Positions 12,401 to 26,200 of a DNA stretch of 64,000 nt are shown piece by piece (the first letter of the stretch is position 1; every line of letters begins with the position of its first letter). The notes below the pieces were generated by a model. It was not told the origin of the DNA and ran no database searches. It was given only the letters and a program-made list of their open reading frames with translations. The stretch lies in contig NW_020313288.1 of assembly GCF_003265705.1 (NCBI RefSeq), positions 62,001 through 126,000 on the forward strand, written 5' to 3'. The position numbers and the translations under genes were made by a program. This DNA comes from Callorhinus ursinus. Its lineage: Eukaryota; Chordata; Mammalia; Carnivora; Otariidae.

Positions 12401-14198
12401 ATGAAAAGAGGGGCATCTGGGTGGCTCAGTCAGTTAAGGATCCAACTCTTGGTTTTGGCTCAGATCATGATCTCAGGGTCTTGAGATGGAGCCCTGCATT
12501 GGCATGAGTGTGGGGTCTTTCCTCAACACACAGAAAAATCTCAGGTAGAATCGTCCTGCAAAAATCTTGTCCTCAATTCCATGGCTGAGGAAACCTCATT
12601 AAAACTCCCTTTGAAATGTGAAATGTATTCTTAGCTGGGAATGCTATTTTATTCCCTTGGGGAGGTTAAACATTGGTAGGCAAACTAAGACCCCATAGTG
12701 TTAACACTTTTGTGTTTGATTTAGAAAGTTTTGTGATCTTTGGTATAATCTGGAAAGTGGTTGTTGAAAGGGTTTGGAACAATTCAACACATTAGAGAAG
12801 CTAACTGATTAACCATGTGATTTCACTGCCAAAAGCAATTAGATGTGTGATAAATGTGTATTTAGTATGAACACTGTAAGAGAACACAGCTGTTGATAAA
12901 TGGTTTTGAATATTTAAAAAAATCTGAATTATTACATTTACACATTTGATTGATTGGATTTATGAATCCCTTGAATGCACAATGACTTTGCCTTTTAGGT
13001 TTGTAAATCTTCCTCATTAGGTATTTGAAATTTGGAGGGAAATAAGAATATTCGTATAAAATGAGGGAATCTAACTAAATTTGTAAAATTGGTTCATTTA
13101 TGGAAATTTAATCTGAAAACCCTAGGAGTGAATGTACACTTAATGAATAAATATGTTTTACCAATAAATTAATTTTAAATCAAATTACAAATGAAAGCAT
13201 TATTCTTATTTTGGTACAAAACCAACCAAATTTATTAATAAACTAACAACAACTGTAAGTTTGACTTAAAATCTTAAGAAAAACTAGGTTTTCAAATCTA
13301 CCATTGTAATGGCTGAGTAATCTCATCTCTAGGTATTTACCCTGGAGAAATGAAAAATCAGGGACACACACACACACACCCAGACAGACACACAGATATA
13401 CAAACTGTATGCGAATGTTTACAGCAGCTCTACTGATTAACGCCCAAAGCTGAGGTGGGGGTCAGGGTAAGAGGGAGATGTTGATCACGTGGAAGCAACT
13501 CAGATGTCCTTCCCAAATGAATGGATAAACTGTGGTACATCCATAAAGTGGGGTACTACTCAGCCATTAAAAGGGATGAAGCGCCCACCTGTGCTTTAAT
13601 GTGCATGAACCTTAAAAATATTACACTCCGAGTAAGAAGCCAGACACAAAAATATTACACTCCCAGTAAAAAGCCAGACACCACATTTTGTAGGACTCCT
13701 TTTTCATAACATACCCAGAACAGGTACGCCTAAAAAGACAGAAAGCAGATTAGTGGTTGCCAGGGGCTAGGGGAGGGAGGGATGAGGAACAGCTGCTTCG
13801 TGGGTCCAAGTTTCCTTTTGGGGGGATGGTGGTGGTGGTGGTGATGTTTACACAATGTTGTGAATGTAGACAATGTCACTAACAGTTATAAAAAAATAAG
13901 AATTGGGACTATTGATCACAACCTTGATGAATCTCAAAGGCATTATGCTGAGTGAAAGAAGCCACATCCTGGGGGCGCCTGGGTGGCTCAGTTGATTAAG
14001 CGTCTGCCTTCAGCTCAGACCATGACTCAGCCCCATCCGGGGCTCCCCGATCAGCTGGGAGCCTGCTTCTCCCTCTGCCTCTCCCCCCACCCCCACTCAT
14101 GCTCTCTCTCTCTCCCCCCCATAAATAAATAAATAAAAATCTTAAAAAAGAAAGAGAAAGAGAGAAAGAGAGAAAAAGAGAGAAAGAGAGAAAGAGGA

Positions 14199-14242
<44 letters not shown>

Positions 14243-14255
14243 ANNNNNNNNNNGA

Positions 14256-14299
<44 letters not shown>

Positions 14300-17200
14300 A
14301 GCCACATCCTGTGTGATTCCATTTATATAATATTCTTGAAAAGACAAGACTCTAATGACAGAGATTTACTGGGTCTGGTGGTGGAGGGAGCATCTGACGA
14401 TAAAGGGAAAGCCCAAGGGAGAGTTGGGGAAGGAAAAGGAACGGCTCTATATTCTGATTGTGGTGGTGGTTACACAAATCTACTTAGGTAATAAAACTCA
14501 TAAAACTGGACAGAGAAGGGCAATTTTACTGTATGTCAAATTTTAAAAACTTGCAGCTGTAATAAATGCTAACTCAACCCATTAATAATAAGAGGACTTT
14601 CTGTACCCAAAGTGTCCCCCCAAGATGTTCAAAGCTTGAAACCCAGTTACAAAGACTTTGTTGTTACCTTCAGAGAAACCATGGCAGTTCTGTTTCCACA
14701 GGCATTGTCCAGAACACTGAAGGTGGCATTCATTAGTGTGCAGAAGGAACCCTGTGCCCCAGAGGAAGAGCATGAGTGAAACACTGATTGGTCGATCCCC
14801 CAGCATGTAAAGTACACATTGGCCATCCAGTCTACCACAAGAGTGATCCTAAACAGCTAAGGTGTCAGGAGGCTCTAGAATTCTCAGGAAAATAGAAACT
14901 CACCATTTGAGCAGACTTGGAGTCACAACACCTTTCTCTTCAATGAATAAAAGAAGCAAATACAAAGAAACAGCAAAACTACTTAGTGGGGTCAAAGATG
15001 GGGGAATGTGTGAAAAAAAAATTCAGTGGTCCAAATCGAATATTATTTAGCCACCAAAAGGAGTAAAGCATTGGCACCTGCTACAATGTGGGTGAACCTT
15101 GAAAACATCATGCTCCGTGAGAGAAGCCACACACACACACACACACACACAAACCATGTACTCTATGATTACAGTTATATGAAATATGCAGAATAGACCA
15201 ACTGATGGACACAGGGAGAAGATCAGTGTTTACCAAGGGCCAGAGGCAGGGGGAACTGGAGGGCAATGTTGTTGGGGATACAGTTTCTTTTGAGGGGATG
15301 AAAATGTTTGAGGGCTAGAAGTGATGGTTGCACACCATGGTGAGTATACTAAATACCACAGCAAAAAGACTTATGATGTACTATATGCTGGCTAACTGAA
15401 CATCAAAAGTTTTTTTTAAATAAAAAATAAAGTGTTAGAATGGTGAAGTTTTAGGTGTATCTCACCACAATTTTTATTTTTTTAATTTAATTTAATTTTA
15501 TTAAGTTATGTTAGTCACCGTACATCATTAGTTTTGATGTAGTGATCCATGATTCATTGTTTTTGTAAATCACCACAATTTAAAAAACAACAACAACAAC
15601 AGCAGCAGTGGTCCAAAGTGCATGGGAATTCCCAAGCTAATTTATAAGCTCCTATTGAAAATTGTGACATCAGTTCCTGAAGATGCTCATGGAGGCTCTA
15701 GTCGCTGGAACAACTTCATTAGAGAATCAGGACATCCAAATTCCTCTTTGCCTGGTCCAGGGGCTATGCATCACCCCTCCCACATCACACAGATACAGCA
15801 CCAGCACCCTCACTGGTAATTAGACTCCAACATCCTTTCCTCTGTTCATGAAAGAATTCCCAAGTTTTAAATAGACAAATGTCCTCCCTTCTCAGCTTTC
15901 CTTGAAGCCAGGAAACAGAAGTGATACTGGGTTAAACTCTTAACAGAGTTTAGAGAAGAACTATGCCTTTCACTTCCCCCTCCCCATTTCCCACCAGTTG
16001 AAATGCAGACATGATGGCAGGAGCTGGAGCAGCCATCTTGGACCACAAAGTGGGAGGCTTGTGTTGATGCTGGCAGAGCACTTACAGAGCCATCATATCA
16101 ACTCTCCACAGCTGACACTCAGATGTTTACAAGGAGAGAAATAAACTGGTATATAATTTAGGTCACCATTATTTTGGCCTTTGTTAAAGCTGCAAAATGA
16201 CATCCTACCTGAGTGGTTTTTAGGAACCTTCTAGGAACTTCTAGAAGTTCTTCTAGGAAACTCAAGAGCTAGAAACCTTAAAAATACTTACATGTTCAGG
16301 CTCCACTGCTCCTCCCACTTGGCAGAGCTGGACCCACTCATTGTTGAGTATCACATCTTCTTTACACTTAAAGGGAATCCCTAGGAAGGAAACAAAAGCA
16401 ACCAAATTAAAGCTCAACCACAGCAAACTATGACTGAAAGACAAATCTGATTTTATTATCCCCTGCTTCAAATCCATCCATTACCAGATTATATGATAGC
16501 TACACACTGAAACATCAGGGACTTTGAGAAGCAGGAGACTGAGTGAAACGATCTGGTCAGAAAAGACTATCCAGAGCATGATACCATTTTTATAATGCTC
16601 CAAAGCAAACAAAACTAAGTGAAGTATTGTTTAGGGATACATACATAGGGGGCATTTTTTTAAGTAGGGGAATTATTAACACAAAGTTCCCAGTAGTCCC
16701 CTCTGGGGAGGACTAAGAGAGATCTAATGGGGAATGAACATGCAGGAAACACAAGGGCATTGATGATATTCTAGTTCTCATGTTGGTGAGGGGCCTCAGG
16801 CATACTCATTTTATTATTATACTTCATTGCCTCCATATAAGCTACCTCTATTTTTAATGTACCAAGTATCCACAATTTTAAAAAATTTAAACCTTTCACA
16901 GTTCCCTCTTGTTCTTGGGGGGATAAAAAACCATCTCCAAAATTCCTCACATGGCTCACCATTTCCTGCAAGATCTGACCTCTGCCCATGTCCTCAGGTG
17001 CACCTGCTGCCATTTCCCCTGGTCCTCACTCTGTGTTAGCCTTAGGGTCTTTGCACATGCCACAACCCAGCACACTGAGATCTCCACTCTTCATGTGGAT
17101 AATTCCTACTCTTCCTTCAAGCTTCAACTTAAATGTCACTTGCCCAGAGTATATTAAATATCTCATTACTCACTCTGAAGCACATTATGATTTTTCAGGA

Positions 17201-20200
17201 GTCACACTCATTGTGCTTATTAAATAATTATGTATGTGCTTTCTACTTCCCTTCCTAGACCATGAACTACATGAAGGCAAATATCATGTCCATCACATCC
17301 AGGATTGAATCATCACTGCCTAGTGCAGGGGCCTGTTTGACTAATAGATGTTCCAAGAATAATTAATTGAATGAGTGAATTAATCAATGAGTGAATGAAT
17401 ACATTAGAAAAGAGAGAATTGTAGATGAGGTAAAGTTAAGAGGAAGATCCTGAGTTTGAGTAGATTGAAGATATCACAACCAAACCAAGACACAGATTCC
17501 ATTGCCCAGAGACACAAAGAAATGATTACTTTTGCAGCTGAAGTTCAAGGAGCCTTCTGGATTGGGTTGAAAGCCTCCAAGGCAGCTACAGCTGTAGGAG
17601 CCCAGGGCATTGGTGCAGACAGAATTGGGGCCACAAGGTGATGGATCTTGGGAACACTCATCAATATCTGCAAAGAACTTGAGAATATCAAACAACGCAG
17701 AAGAACCAGGAGATACTTCTTTCCAGGGATGTTCAGCAAACTCTCTTCTCACCTCTACATTCGACTTCTTGGTCTGTGAAGCTTGGCTGTCCATTGCTTG
17801 GTACAAAGCCAGGAGAGCAGGTGCAAAAGTAGCTCCCAGGAGTGTTGGTGCATGTTGCATTAGAAGGGCACATGTGAAGGCACTCATCAATATCTATAGG
17901 GTAGAGAATGGGCATGAGGCAAAGTTGGCTAGCAATCCTACAAAAGTCATGCTTCCAACGCATAGAGTTACCCCTAAAAAGGGGTAGCCCAAGCAGGGAC
18001 AACATTTCCCAGACCCTCTGCATGTAGGTGGGACCATGTGACTAATTTTCACTTATAGAATGTGAGCAGGTACGACATCTGTCTCTTCTGGGCCAAGGTG
18101 TTTGCCAAGTGGGTGTGCCTTCTCTCTCTTTCCCCACCACTGGCTGAATCAGGGATTCCAAAGCCATAAGGGATATGAGAACCAACAGATACAAGGAAAT
18201 GGATCCCTATATCACCATGTGGAGAAAAGCTGCCCATTGGCCAGGTATGTCTATATTGGATGGTAATGAGAGTAAGAAATTTCTATTAGCGTTAAGCTAG
18301 TGATTCTCAACTGAGGGCAGTGTGCCCCCTCTACCCCCTGCCAGGGGACATTGAGCAATGTCTAGAGACATCTTTGGTTGTCATGCCTGGGCTGGGGGTA
18401 GGGGGTGATCTAGTGGGTAGAAGCCACAGATACTGTCAAACATCCTACAGTCCCCAGGACAGCCCACCACCACAAAGAACTATCTAGCCCAAAATGTCAA
18501 TAGCACCAGAGTCGAGGAAGCCTGGCCTACTAATACAGGGGGATGCCAGGTCACTGTGGCACTATGGAGTTACCTCTCCATCTGGAGGTTTCTGAGCCAT
18601 AGGGGATATATGGAATAGAATGTCCTGGGGGGAAAATAATCAGGAGAGAGATAAGGGCAAAAGTTTTCATATTCCTCTGTCAATTCACAAAACAGGAGGA
18701 ATAAACAGGCAACATCCATTAGAGGCCTGTGCAAGTATACAGTGTGTTGCACTGTGCATTACCATGAAACATTAGGAGAAGTCCTTGGGATATGAATGTA
18801 GACTAATTTGGGAATCTCAAAGGACAGGAGAATGACCCACAGCTGGAAGGTACAGGTAAGTGGTTTTCCTCTTGGTATCATAGAAAACATCTCTAAACAA
18901 AGGGTGCCCTTCTTTTAATAGTGAGCTTCCCACTTACAGACATATTTAAGCATCCACGAGGTGAACTCTCGTCAGAAATAGCACAGATGGGACCTAAGCA
19001 AGATGGCGGCGGAGTAGGAGACCTAAGTTTCATTTGGTCCCAGGAATTCAGCTGGATAGGGATCAAACTATTCTAAACACCTATGAACTCAACAGGAGAT
19101 CGAAGAAAAGAACGGCAACAAATCAGGGCGCCTGGGTGACTCAGTTGGTTAAGAATAGCAACAAATCTCTGAACAGAAAAGCGACCACTTTCTGGAAGGT
19201 AGGACGTGTGGAGAAGTGAATCCGAGGTGATATCCGGGAGGATAGATAGCGGGGGAGGGTGGCTCTGTTGGCCGCTTCTGGCAAGTGATAAAGCCACAGA
19301 GCACAAAATTGGAACTTTTAGAGGTGGGCTCCACTGAGGGACGTCACTCCAGGGGCAAGGGGGGGGTGGAACACTCGTGGGGACAGTGTGGTCTGAGGAT
19401 CCTTGGTGTCACAGAAAGACCAGAGGTGCCTGAGTGCAACAGAGCTCCCAGGTATCGGAGCAGGGAAGCCGGCTGCAGAGATGGAGCCGAGGAGTGGACT
19501 CTCAGCCCAGGGTTGCCATAAACCATGATCTGGGGCACAGTCGGGCCACTGCTCTTCCAGCAGGGACCCGATAAGCAGCAGATCTGGGGATACTCCCCTT
19601 CCTCCCCCAGGAGGAGCAGCGTGGGAGCGCACCACAGGGATCTGCTGGGTTTGGAGACACCACACGGGGTCATGTGCAAGAGACAGAAATGCTCGGTCAA
19701 TAAAAAAGGAAACACTCGGTCACAGCCAGGTGAGCATGGAGTTCGGCCGGAGACCAGGGAGATGGGAGTGATTGCTTTTCTCTGGGAGCTCACTGAGGAG
19801 TGGGGCCCTGAGCTCTCAGCTCCTGCAGCGCAGAGATTAGGAGGCCGCCATTTTCACTCTCATTCTCCAAATTTTTATGGAAAGCTTGCAGGGAACAAAA
19901 GCTTCTGAGAGCAAACCCCAGCAGATTACTTAGCCCGAACCCCAGCAAGGCGGGGCAATTGCGCCTCTGGAAAAGACATTTGGGAACCACGGCAACAGGC
20001 CCCTCCCCCGGAAGATCAGCAAGAACAGCCAGCCAAGACCAAGTTTACCGATCAATGAGAATGGCAGAACTCCAGTGCTAGGGGAATGCTGCACATAGAA
20101 TTCATGGCTTTTTTCCCCATGGTTCTTTAGTCTTTCAAAGTTAACATTTTTAAACATTTTTTTGAATTTTTCTTTTTCCTGTTTCAACCAACATCTTATC

Positions 20201-23200
20201 AATCCCTTTTTTAAAAGATATTTTTTATTTTTCAATTTTAGAGTCATATTCTATCCCTTCATAGTAGTTACTTTATTTTTGGTATAGATAGACAGATAGA
20301 TAGATAGATATAGATATAGATTGTTCTCTCTTTAAAATTGTGGACCCAGTTTCTTCTACCAGATCAAAATATACCTTAAATCCCTAGTGTATGGCTTTGT
20401 TCTAGTCTCCTGCCTGATCATATTCTCTCCCCCGCTTTTTCTTTAAATCCTCTTCTCTCTTTTTTCAACCAACTTATCTTATCAGTATCTTTTATACAAT
20501 CTTTTATAATTTTCATCTTTACAGATATATTCCATCCCTTCATCGTATTAACCCTTATTTTCTGTACATACATAAGTTTTTCTTTCTTTAAAATTTTGGG
20601 AGACACTTTCTTCTAATAGACCAAAATACGCCAAAAATCTAGTGTGTGGCACTGATCTATGCACCAGCCTGATCATATTCGCTCATATTTTTTGTATGTT
20701 TTTGTTTATTTGTTATCTTTTTCATTTCTTTTTTCTTTTCTCTTTCTTTCCCTTTCTTTTCTCCCAGTTTCAGGTCTTTTCTGATTTGTTCAGTGTATAT
20801 TTTCTGGGACTGTTGTTACCCTGTTAGCATTTTGTTCTCTCATATACCTATTCTTCTCTGGACAAAATGACAAGACAGAAAAAAATCACCTCAACAAAAA
20901 GAACAAGAAGCAGTACTGACTGTCAGGGACCTAATCAATATGGACATTAGTAAGATGTCAGAACTAGAGTTCAGAAAGAGTCCACAAAACCAAAAGACAA
21001 CCGACAGAATGGGAGAAAATATTTGCAAATGACATATCAGATAAAGGGCTAGTATCCAAAATCTATAAAGAACTTATCAAACTCAACACCCAAAGAACAA
21101 ATAATCCAATCAAGAAATGGGCAGAAGACATGAACAGACATTTTTCCAAAGAAGACATCCAAATGGCCAACAGGCACATGAAAAAGTGCTCAACATCGCT
21201 CGGCATCAGGGAAATCCAAATCAAAACCTCCATGAGATACCACCTCACACCCGTCAGAATGGCTAAAATTAACAAGTCAGGGAATGACTGACAGATGTTG
21301 GCGGGGATGTGGAGAAAGGGGAACCCTCCTACACTGTTGGTGGGAATGCAAGCTGGTGCAACACCTCAGGAAAACAGTATGGAGGTTCTTTAAACAGTTG
21401 AAATTAGAGCTACCGTTCGATCCAGCAATTGCACTACTGGGTATTTACCCCAAAGATACAAATGTAGGGACCCGAATGGGTACGTGCACCCCAATGTTTA
21501 TAGCAGCAATGTCCACAATAGCCAAACTGTGGAAAGAGCCAAGATGTCCATCGACAGATGAATGGATCAAGAAGATGTGGTATATATACACAATGGAATA
21601 TTAGGCAGCCATCAAAAGGAATGAGATCTTGCCATTTGCAACGACGTGGCTGGAACTGGAGGGTGTTATGCTTAGTGAAATAAGTCAATCAGAGAAAGAC
21701 ATGTATCATATGACCTCACTGATATGAGGAATTCTTAATCTCAGAAACAAACTGAGGATTGCTGGAGTGGTGGGGGTGGGAGGGATGGGGTGGCTGGGTG
21801 ATAGACATTGGGGAGGGTATGTGCTACGGTGAGCGCTGTGAATTGTGCAAGACTGTTGAATCACAGATCTGTACTTCTGAAACAAATAACGCAACATATT
21901 TTAAGAAAAAAGAAAAAGAAGAAGATAGCAGGAGAGGAAGAATGAAGGGGAGTAAGTCAGAGGGGGAGACGAACCAGGAGAGATGATGGACTCTGAAAAA
22001 CAAACTGAGGTTTCTAGAGGGGAGGAGGGTAGGGGGATGGGTTAGCCTGGTGATGGGTATTAAAGAGGGCACATTCTGCATGGAGCACTGGGTGTTATGA
22101 ACAAACAATGAATCATGGAACACTACACCAAAACAAATGATGTAATATATGGTGATTAACATAACAATAAAAAATTTTTTAAAATGACTGTAAAAAAAAA
22201 AGAACTAGAGTTCAGAATGATGATTTTAAAGATACTAGCTGGGCTTCAAAAAAGCATGGAAGATATTAGGGAAACCCTTTCTGGAGAAATAAGAGAACTA
22301 AAATCTAACCAAGTCAAAATCAAAATGGCTATTAATGAGGTGCAATAAAAAAATGGAGGCTCTAACTGCTAGCATAAATGAGGCAGAAGAGAGAATTAGT
22401 GATATAGAAGACCAAATGATGGAAAATAAAGAAGCTGAGAAAAAGAGAGATAAACAACTACTGGATCACGAGGCCAGAATTCGAGAGATAGGCAATACCA
22501 TAAGATGAAACAACATTAGAATTGGGATCCCAGAAGAAGGGGGGGCTATAATTGGAGCAAATTATTGCAGAGAACTTCCCTAATTTGGGGAAAGAAACAG
22601 GCATCAAAATCCAGGAGGCACAAAGAAACCCCCTCAAAATCAGGAAAAATAGGTCAACACCCCAACATCGAATAGTAAAACATATGAATCTCAGAGACAA
22701 AGAGAAAATCTTGAAAGCAGCTCGGGAGAAGAGATCTGTAATCTACAATGGTAGAAACATTAGATTAGGGGGCGGAGCAAGATGGCGGAGGAGTGGGAGA
22801 CCTAGATTTCGTCTGGTCTCAGGAATTCAGCTGAATAAGGATCAAACCATTCTGAACACCTACGAACTCAACAGGAGATCAAAGAGGAGAGTAGCAACAA
22901 CTCTCTGAACAGAGAAGCGACCACTTACTGGAAGGTAGGACGTGCGGAGAAGTGAATCCGAGGCGATATTCGGGAGGATAGACGGCGGGGGAGGGGCCTC
23001 CGCCAGCCGCTTCTGGCAAGTGCTAGAGCCGCGGAGCACAAAATCGGACCTTTTACAAGTCGGCTCCGCTGAGGGACGTCACTCCAGTGGCTAAGCTGGG
23101 GGTGGAACCCTCGCGGGACAGTGGGGTCTCAAGACCCTTGGGGTCACAGAAAGACCGGAGGAGCCTGAGTGCACCAGAGCTCCCAGGTATCGGAGCGGGG

Positions 23201-26200
23201 AAGCCAGCTACAGAGACAGAGCTGAGGCGCGGGCTCTCAGATTGGGGTTGCCATAAACTGTGATCCGTGGCCCAGTCGGGCCACTGCTCCTGCAGCAGGG
23301 ACCCAACAGGCGGCAGATCCAGGGAAACTCCCCTTCCTTCCCGGGGAGGAGCGGCGCGGGAACGCACTGCAGGGATCTGCTGGGTTTGGAGACTCCACAC
23401 AGGGTCGGGTGCCAGAGATACAAATGCTCGGTCACAGGCCGGGTGAGCACGGAGTGCGGCTGGAGACCAGGGACAAGGGAGTGACTGCTTTTCTCTGGGG
23501 GTGCACTGAGGAGCGGGGCCCCGAGTTCTCATCTCCTCCGGGTGAAGATTGAGAGGCCACCATTTTTGCCCTGGTCCTCCAAGGCTGTACGGAGAGCTTG
23601 CAGGGAACAAAAGCTCCTGAGATCAAGGAGAGCTTGCAGGGAACAAAAGCTCCTGAGATCAAACCCGAGCAGCTTGCTTACCCCGGACAGGCAAGGGCGG
23701 GGCAATTCAGCCTCCGGCAAAGACATTTGGAAACCACAGCAACAGGCCCCTCCCCCAGAAGATCAGCACGAACAGCCAGCAAGCCAAGACCAAGTTTACC
23801 AATCAAGGAGAACGGGAGAACTCCAGCGCTAGGGGAATACTGCACATAGAATTCATGGCTTTTTTTTTACCATGATTCATTAGTTCATCAAAGTTAATTT
23901 TTGTTAACTGTTTTTTTTTTCTTTTGCTTTTTCCCTTTTTCAACCAACATCTTATCAATCTCTTTTTAAAAAAAAAACATTTTTTATTTTTCATTTTTAG
24001 AGTCATATTTTATCCCTTCATAGTAGTTACCCTTATTTTTGGCATATATATATAAGTTGTTCTCTCTTTAAAATTTTGAGATACAGTTTCTTCTAACAGA
24101 CAAAAATATACCCTAAATCACTAGTGTATGGTTCTGTTCTAGTCTCCTGCCTGATCACATTCTCTCCCTTTTTTCTTTTTTTTTTAAATCTTCTTTCTTT
24201 TTTCAAACAACTTCTTATCTTATCAAGTCCTTTTATAAAATCTTTTATAATTTTCATCTTTACAATCATTTCTATCCCTTCATTGTATCAACCCTTATTT
24301 TGTACATATATGTCTTTCTTCCTGTAAAATTTTAGGAGGCACTTTTTTCTAACAGACCAAAATACGCCCAAAATCTACTGTGTGGCACTGATCTATGCAC
24401 TAGCCTGATCATATTTGATCAGATTCTCCTTTTTTTTGTATTGTTCTGTTTTTGTTTTTATCTTTTTTTTTCTCTCTTTCTTTTTTCTTTCTTTCCCTTT
24501 CTTTTCCCCTGGTTTCAGGTCTTTTCTGATTTGTATACAGTATATTTGCTGGGGACGTTGTAAACCTGTTAGCATTTTGTTCTCTCATTCATCTATTCTC
24601 CTCTGGACAAAATGACAAGACGAAAAAAATCACCTCAGCAAAAAGAACAAGAGGTAGTACCGTCAGCCAGGGACCTACTCAATACGGACATTAGTACGGT
24701 GTCCGACCTAGAGTTCAGAATCATGACTTTAAAGATACTAGCTGGGCTTGAAAAAAGCATGGAAGTTATTAGAGAAACCCTTTCTGGAGAAATAAAACAA
24801 CTAAAATCTAACCAAGTCGAAATCAAAAAGGCTATTGATGAGGTGCAATCAAAAATGGGGGCACTAACTGCTAGGATAAATGAGGCAGAAGAGAGAATCA
24901 GTGATATAGAAGACCAAATGATGGAAAGTAAAGAGGCTGAGAAAAAGAGGGAGAAACAACTACAGGATCACGAGGGAAGAATTCGAGAGATAAGTGATTC
25001 GATAAGACGAAACAACATTAGAATAATTGGGATCCCAGAAGAAGAAGAAAGAGAGAGAGGGGCAGAATGTATATTGGAGCAAATAATAGCAGAGAACTAC
25101 CCTAATGCGAGGAAGGAAACAGGCATCAAAATCCAGGAGGCACAGAGAAACACTCTCAAAATCAATAAAAATAGGTCAACACCCCGACATCTAATAGTAA
25201 AACTTACGAGTCTCAGAGACAAAGAGAAAATCCTGAAAGCGGCTCGGGAGAAGAGATACGTAACCTACAATGGTAGAAATATTAGATTGGCAACAGACCT
25301 ATCCACAGAGACCTGGCAGGCCAGAAAGGACTGGCAAGATATCTTCAGAGCACTAAACGAGAAAAATATGCAGCCAAGAATACTATATCCAGCTAGGCTG
25401 TCATTGAAAATAGAAGGAGAGATAAAAAACTTCCAGAAAAAATAAAAACTAAAGGAATTTGCAAACATGAAACCAGCCCTCCAAGAAATATTGAAAGGGG
25501 TCCTCTAAGCAAAGAGAGAGCCTAAAAGCAGCAAAGATCAGAAAGGAACACAGACAACATACAGTAACAGTCAACTTACAGGCAATACAATGGCACTAAA
25601 TTCATACCTTTCAATAGTTACCCTGAATGTAAATGGGCTCAATGCCCCAATCAAAAGACACAGGCTATCAGATTGGATTAAAAAACAAGACCCATCCATA
25701 TGCTGTCTGCAAGAGACCCATTTTAGACCCAAAGACACCCCCAGATTGAAAGTGAGGGGGTGGAAAACCATTTACCATGCTAATGGACACCAAAAGAAAG
25801 CTGGGGTGGCAATCCTTATATCAGACAAATTAGATTTTAAAACAAAGACTGTAATAAGAGATGAGGAAGGACACTATATCCTACTTAAAGAGTCTATCCA
25901 ACAAGAAGATCTAACAATTGTAAATATCTATGCCCCGAACATGGGACCAGTCAATTATATAAAGCAATTAATAACAAAAGCAAAGAAACACATTGACAAC
26001 AATACAGTAATAGTGGGGGACTTTAACACCCCCCTGACTGAAATGGACAGACCATCTAAGCAAAAGATCAACAAGGAAATAAAAACTTTAAATGACACAC
26101 TGGAACAAATGGACTTCACAGACATATTCAGAACATTCAAACGCAAAGCAACGGAATACACATTCTTCTCTAGTGCCCATGGAACATTCTCCAGAATTGA

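Noticed and set aside
13996..14347. Open frames rich in FLSF/SFFL repeats
   Set aside because: They are translations of the (GAAA)n array across an N gap, not a protein.
17474..17890. A single 138-residue EGF protein read through exons 6 and 7
   Set aside because: The first half uses a frame other than that of the EGF in exon 6. The open run crosses the 85-nt intron by chance.
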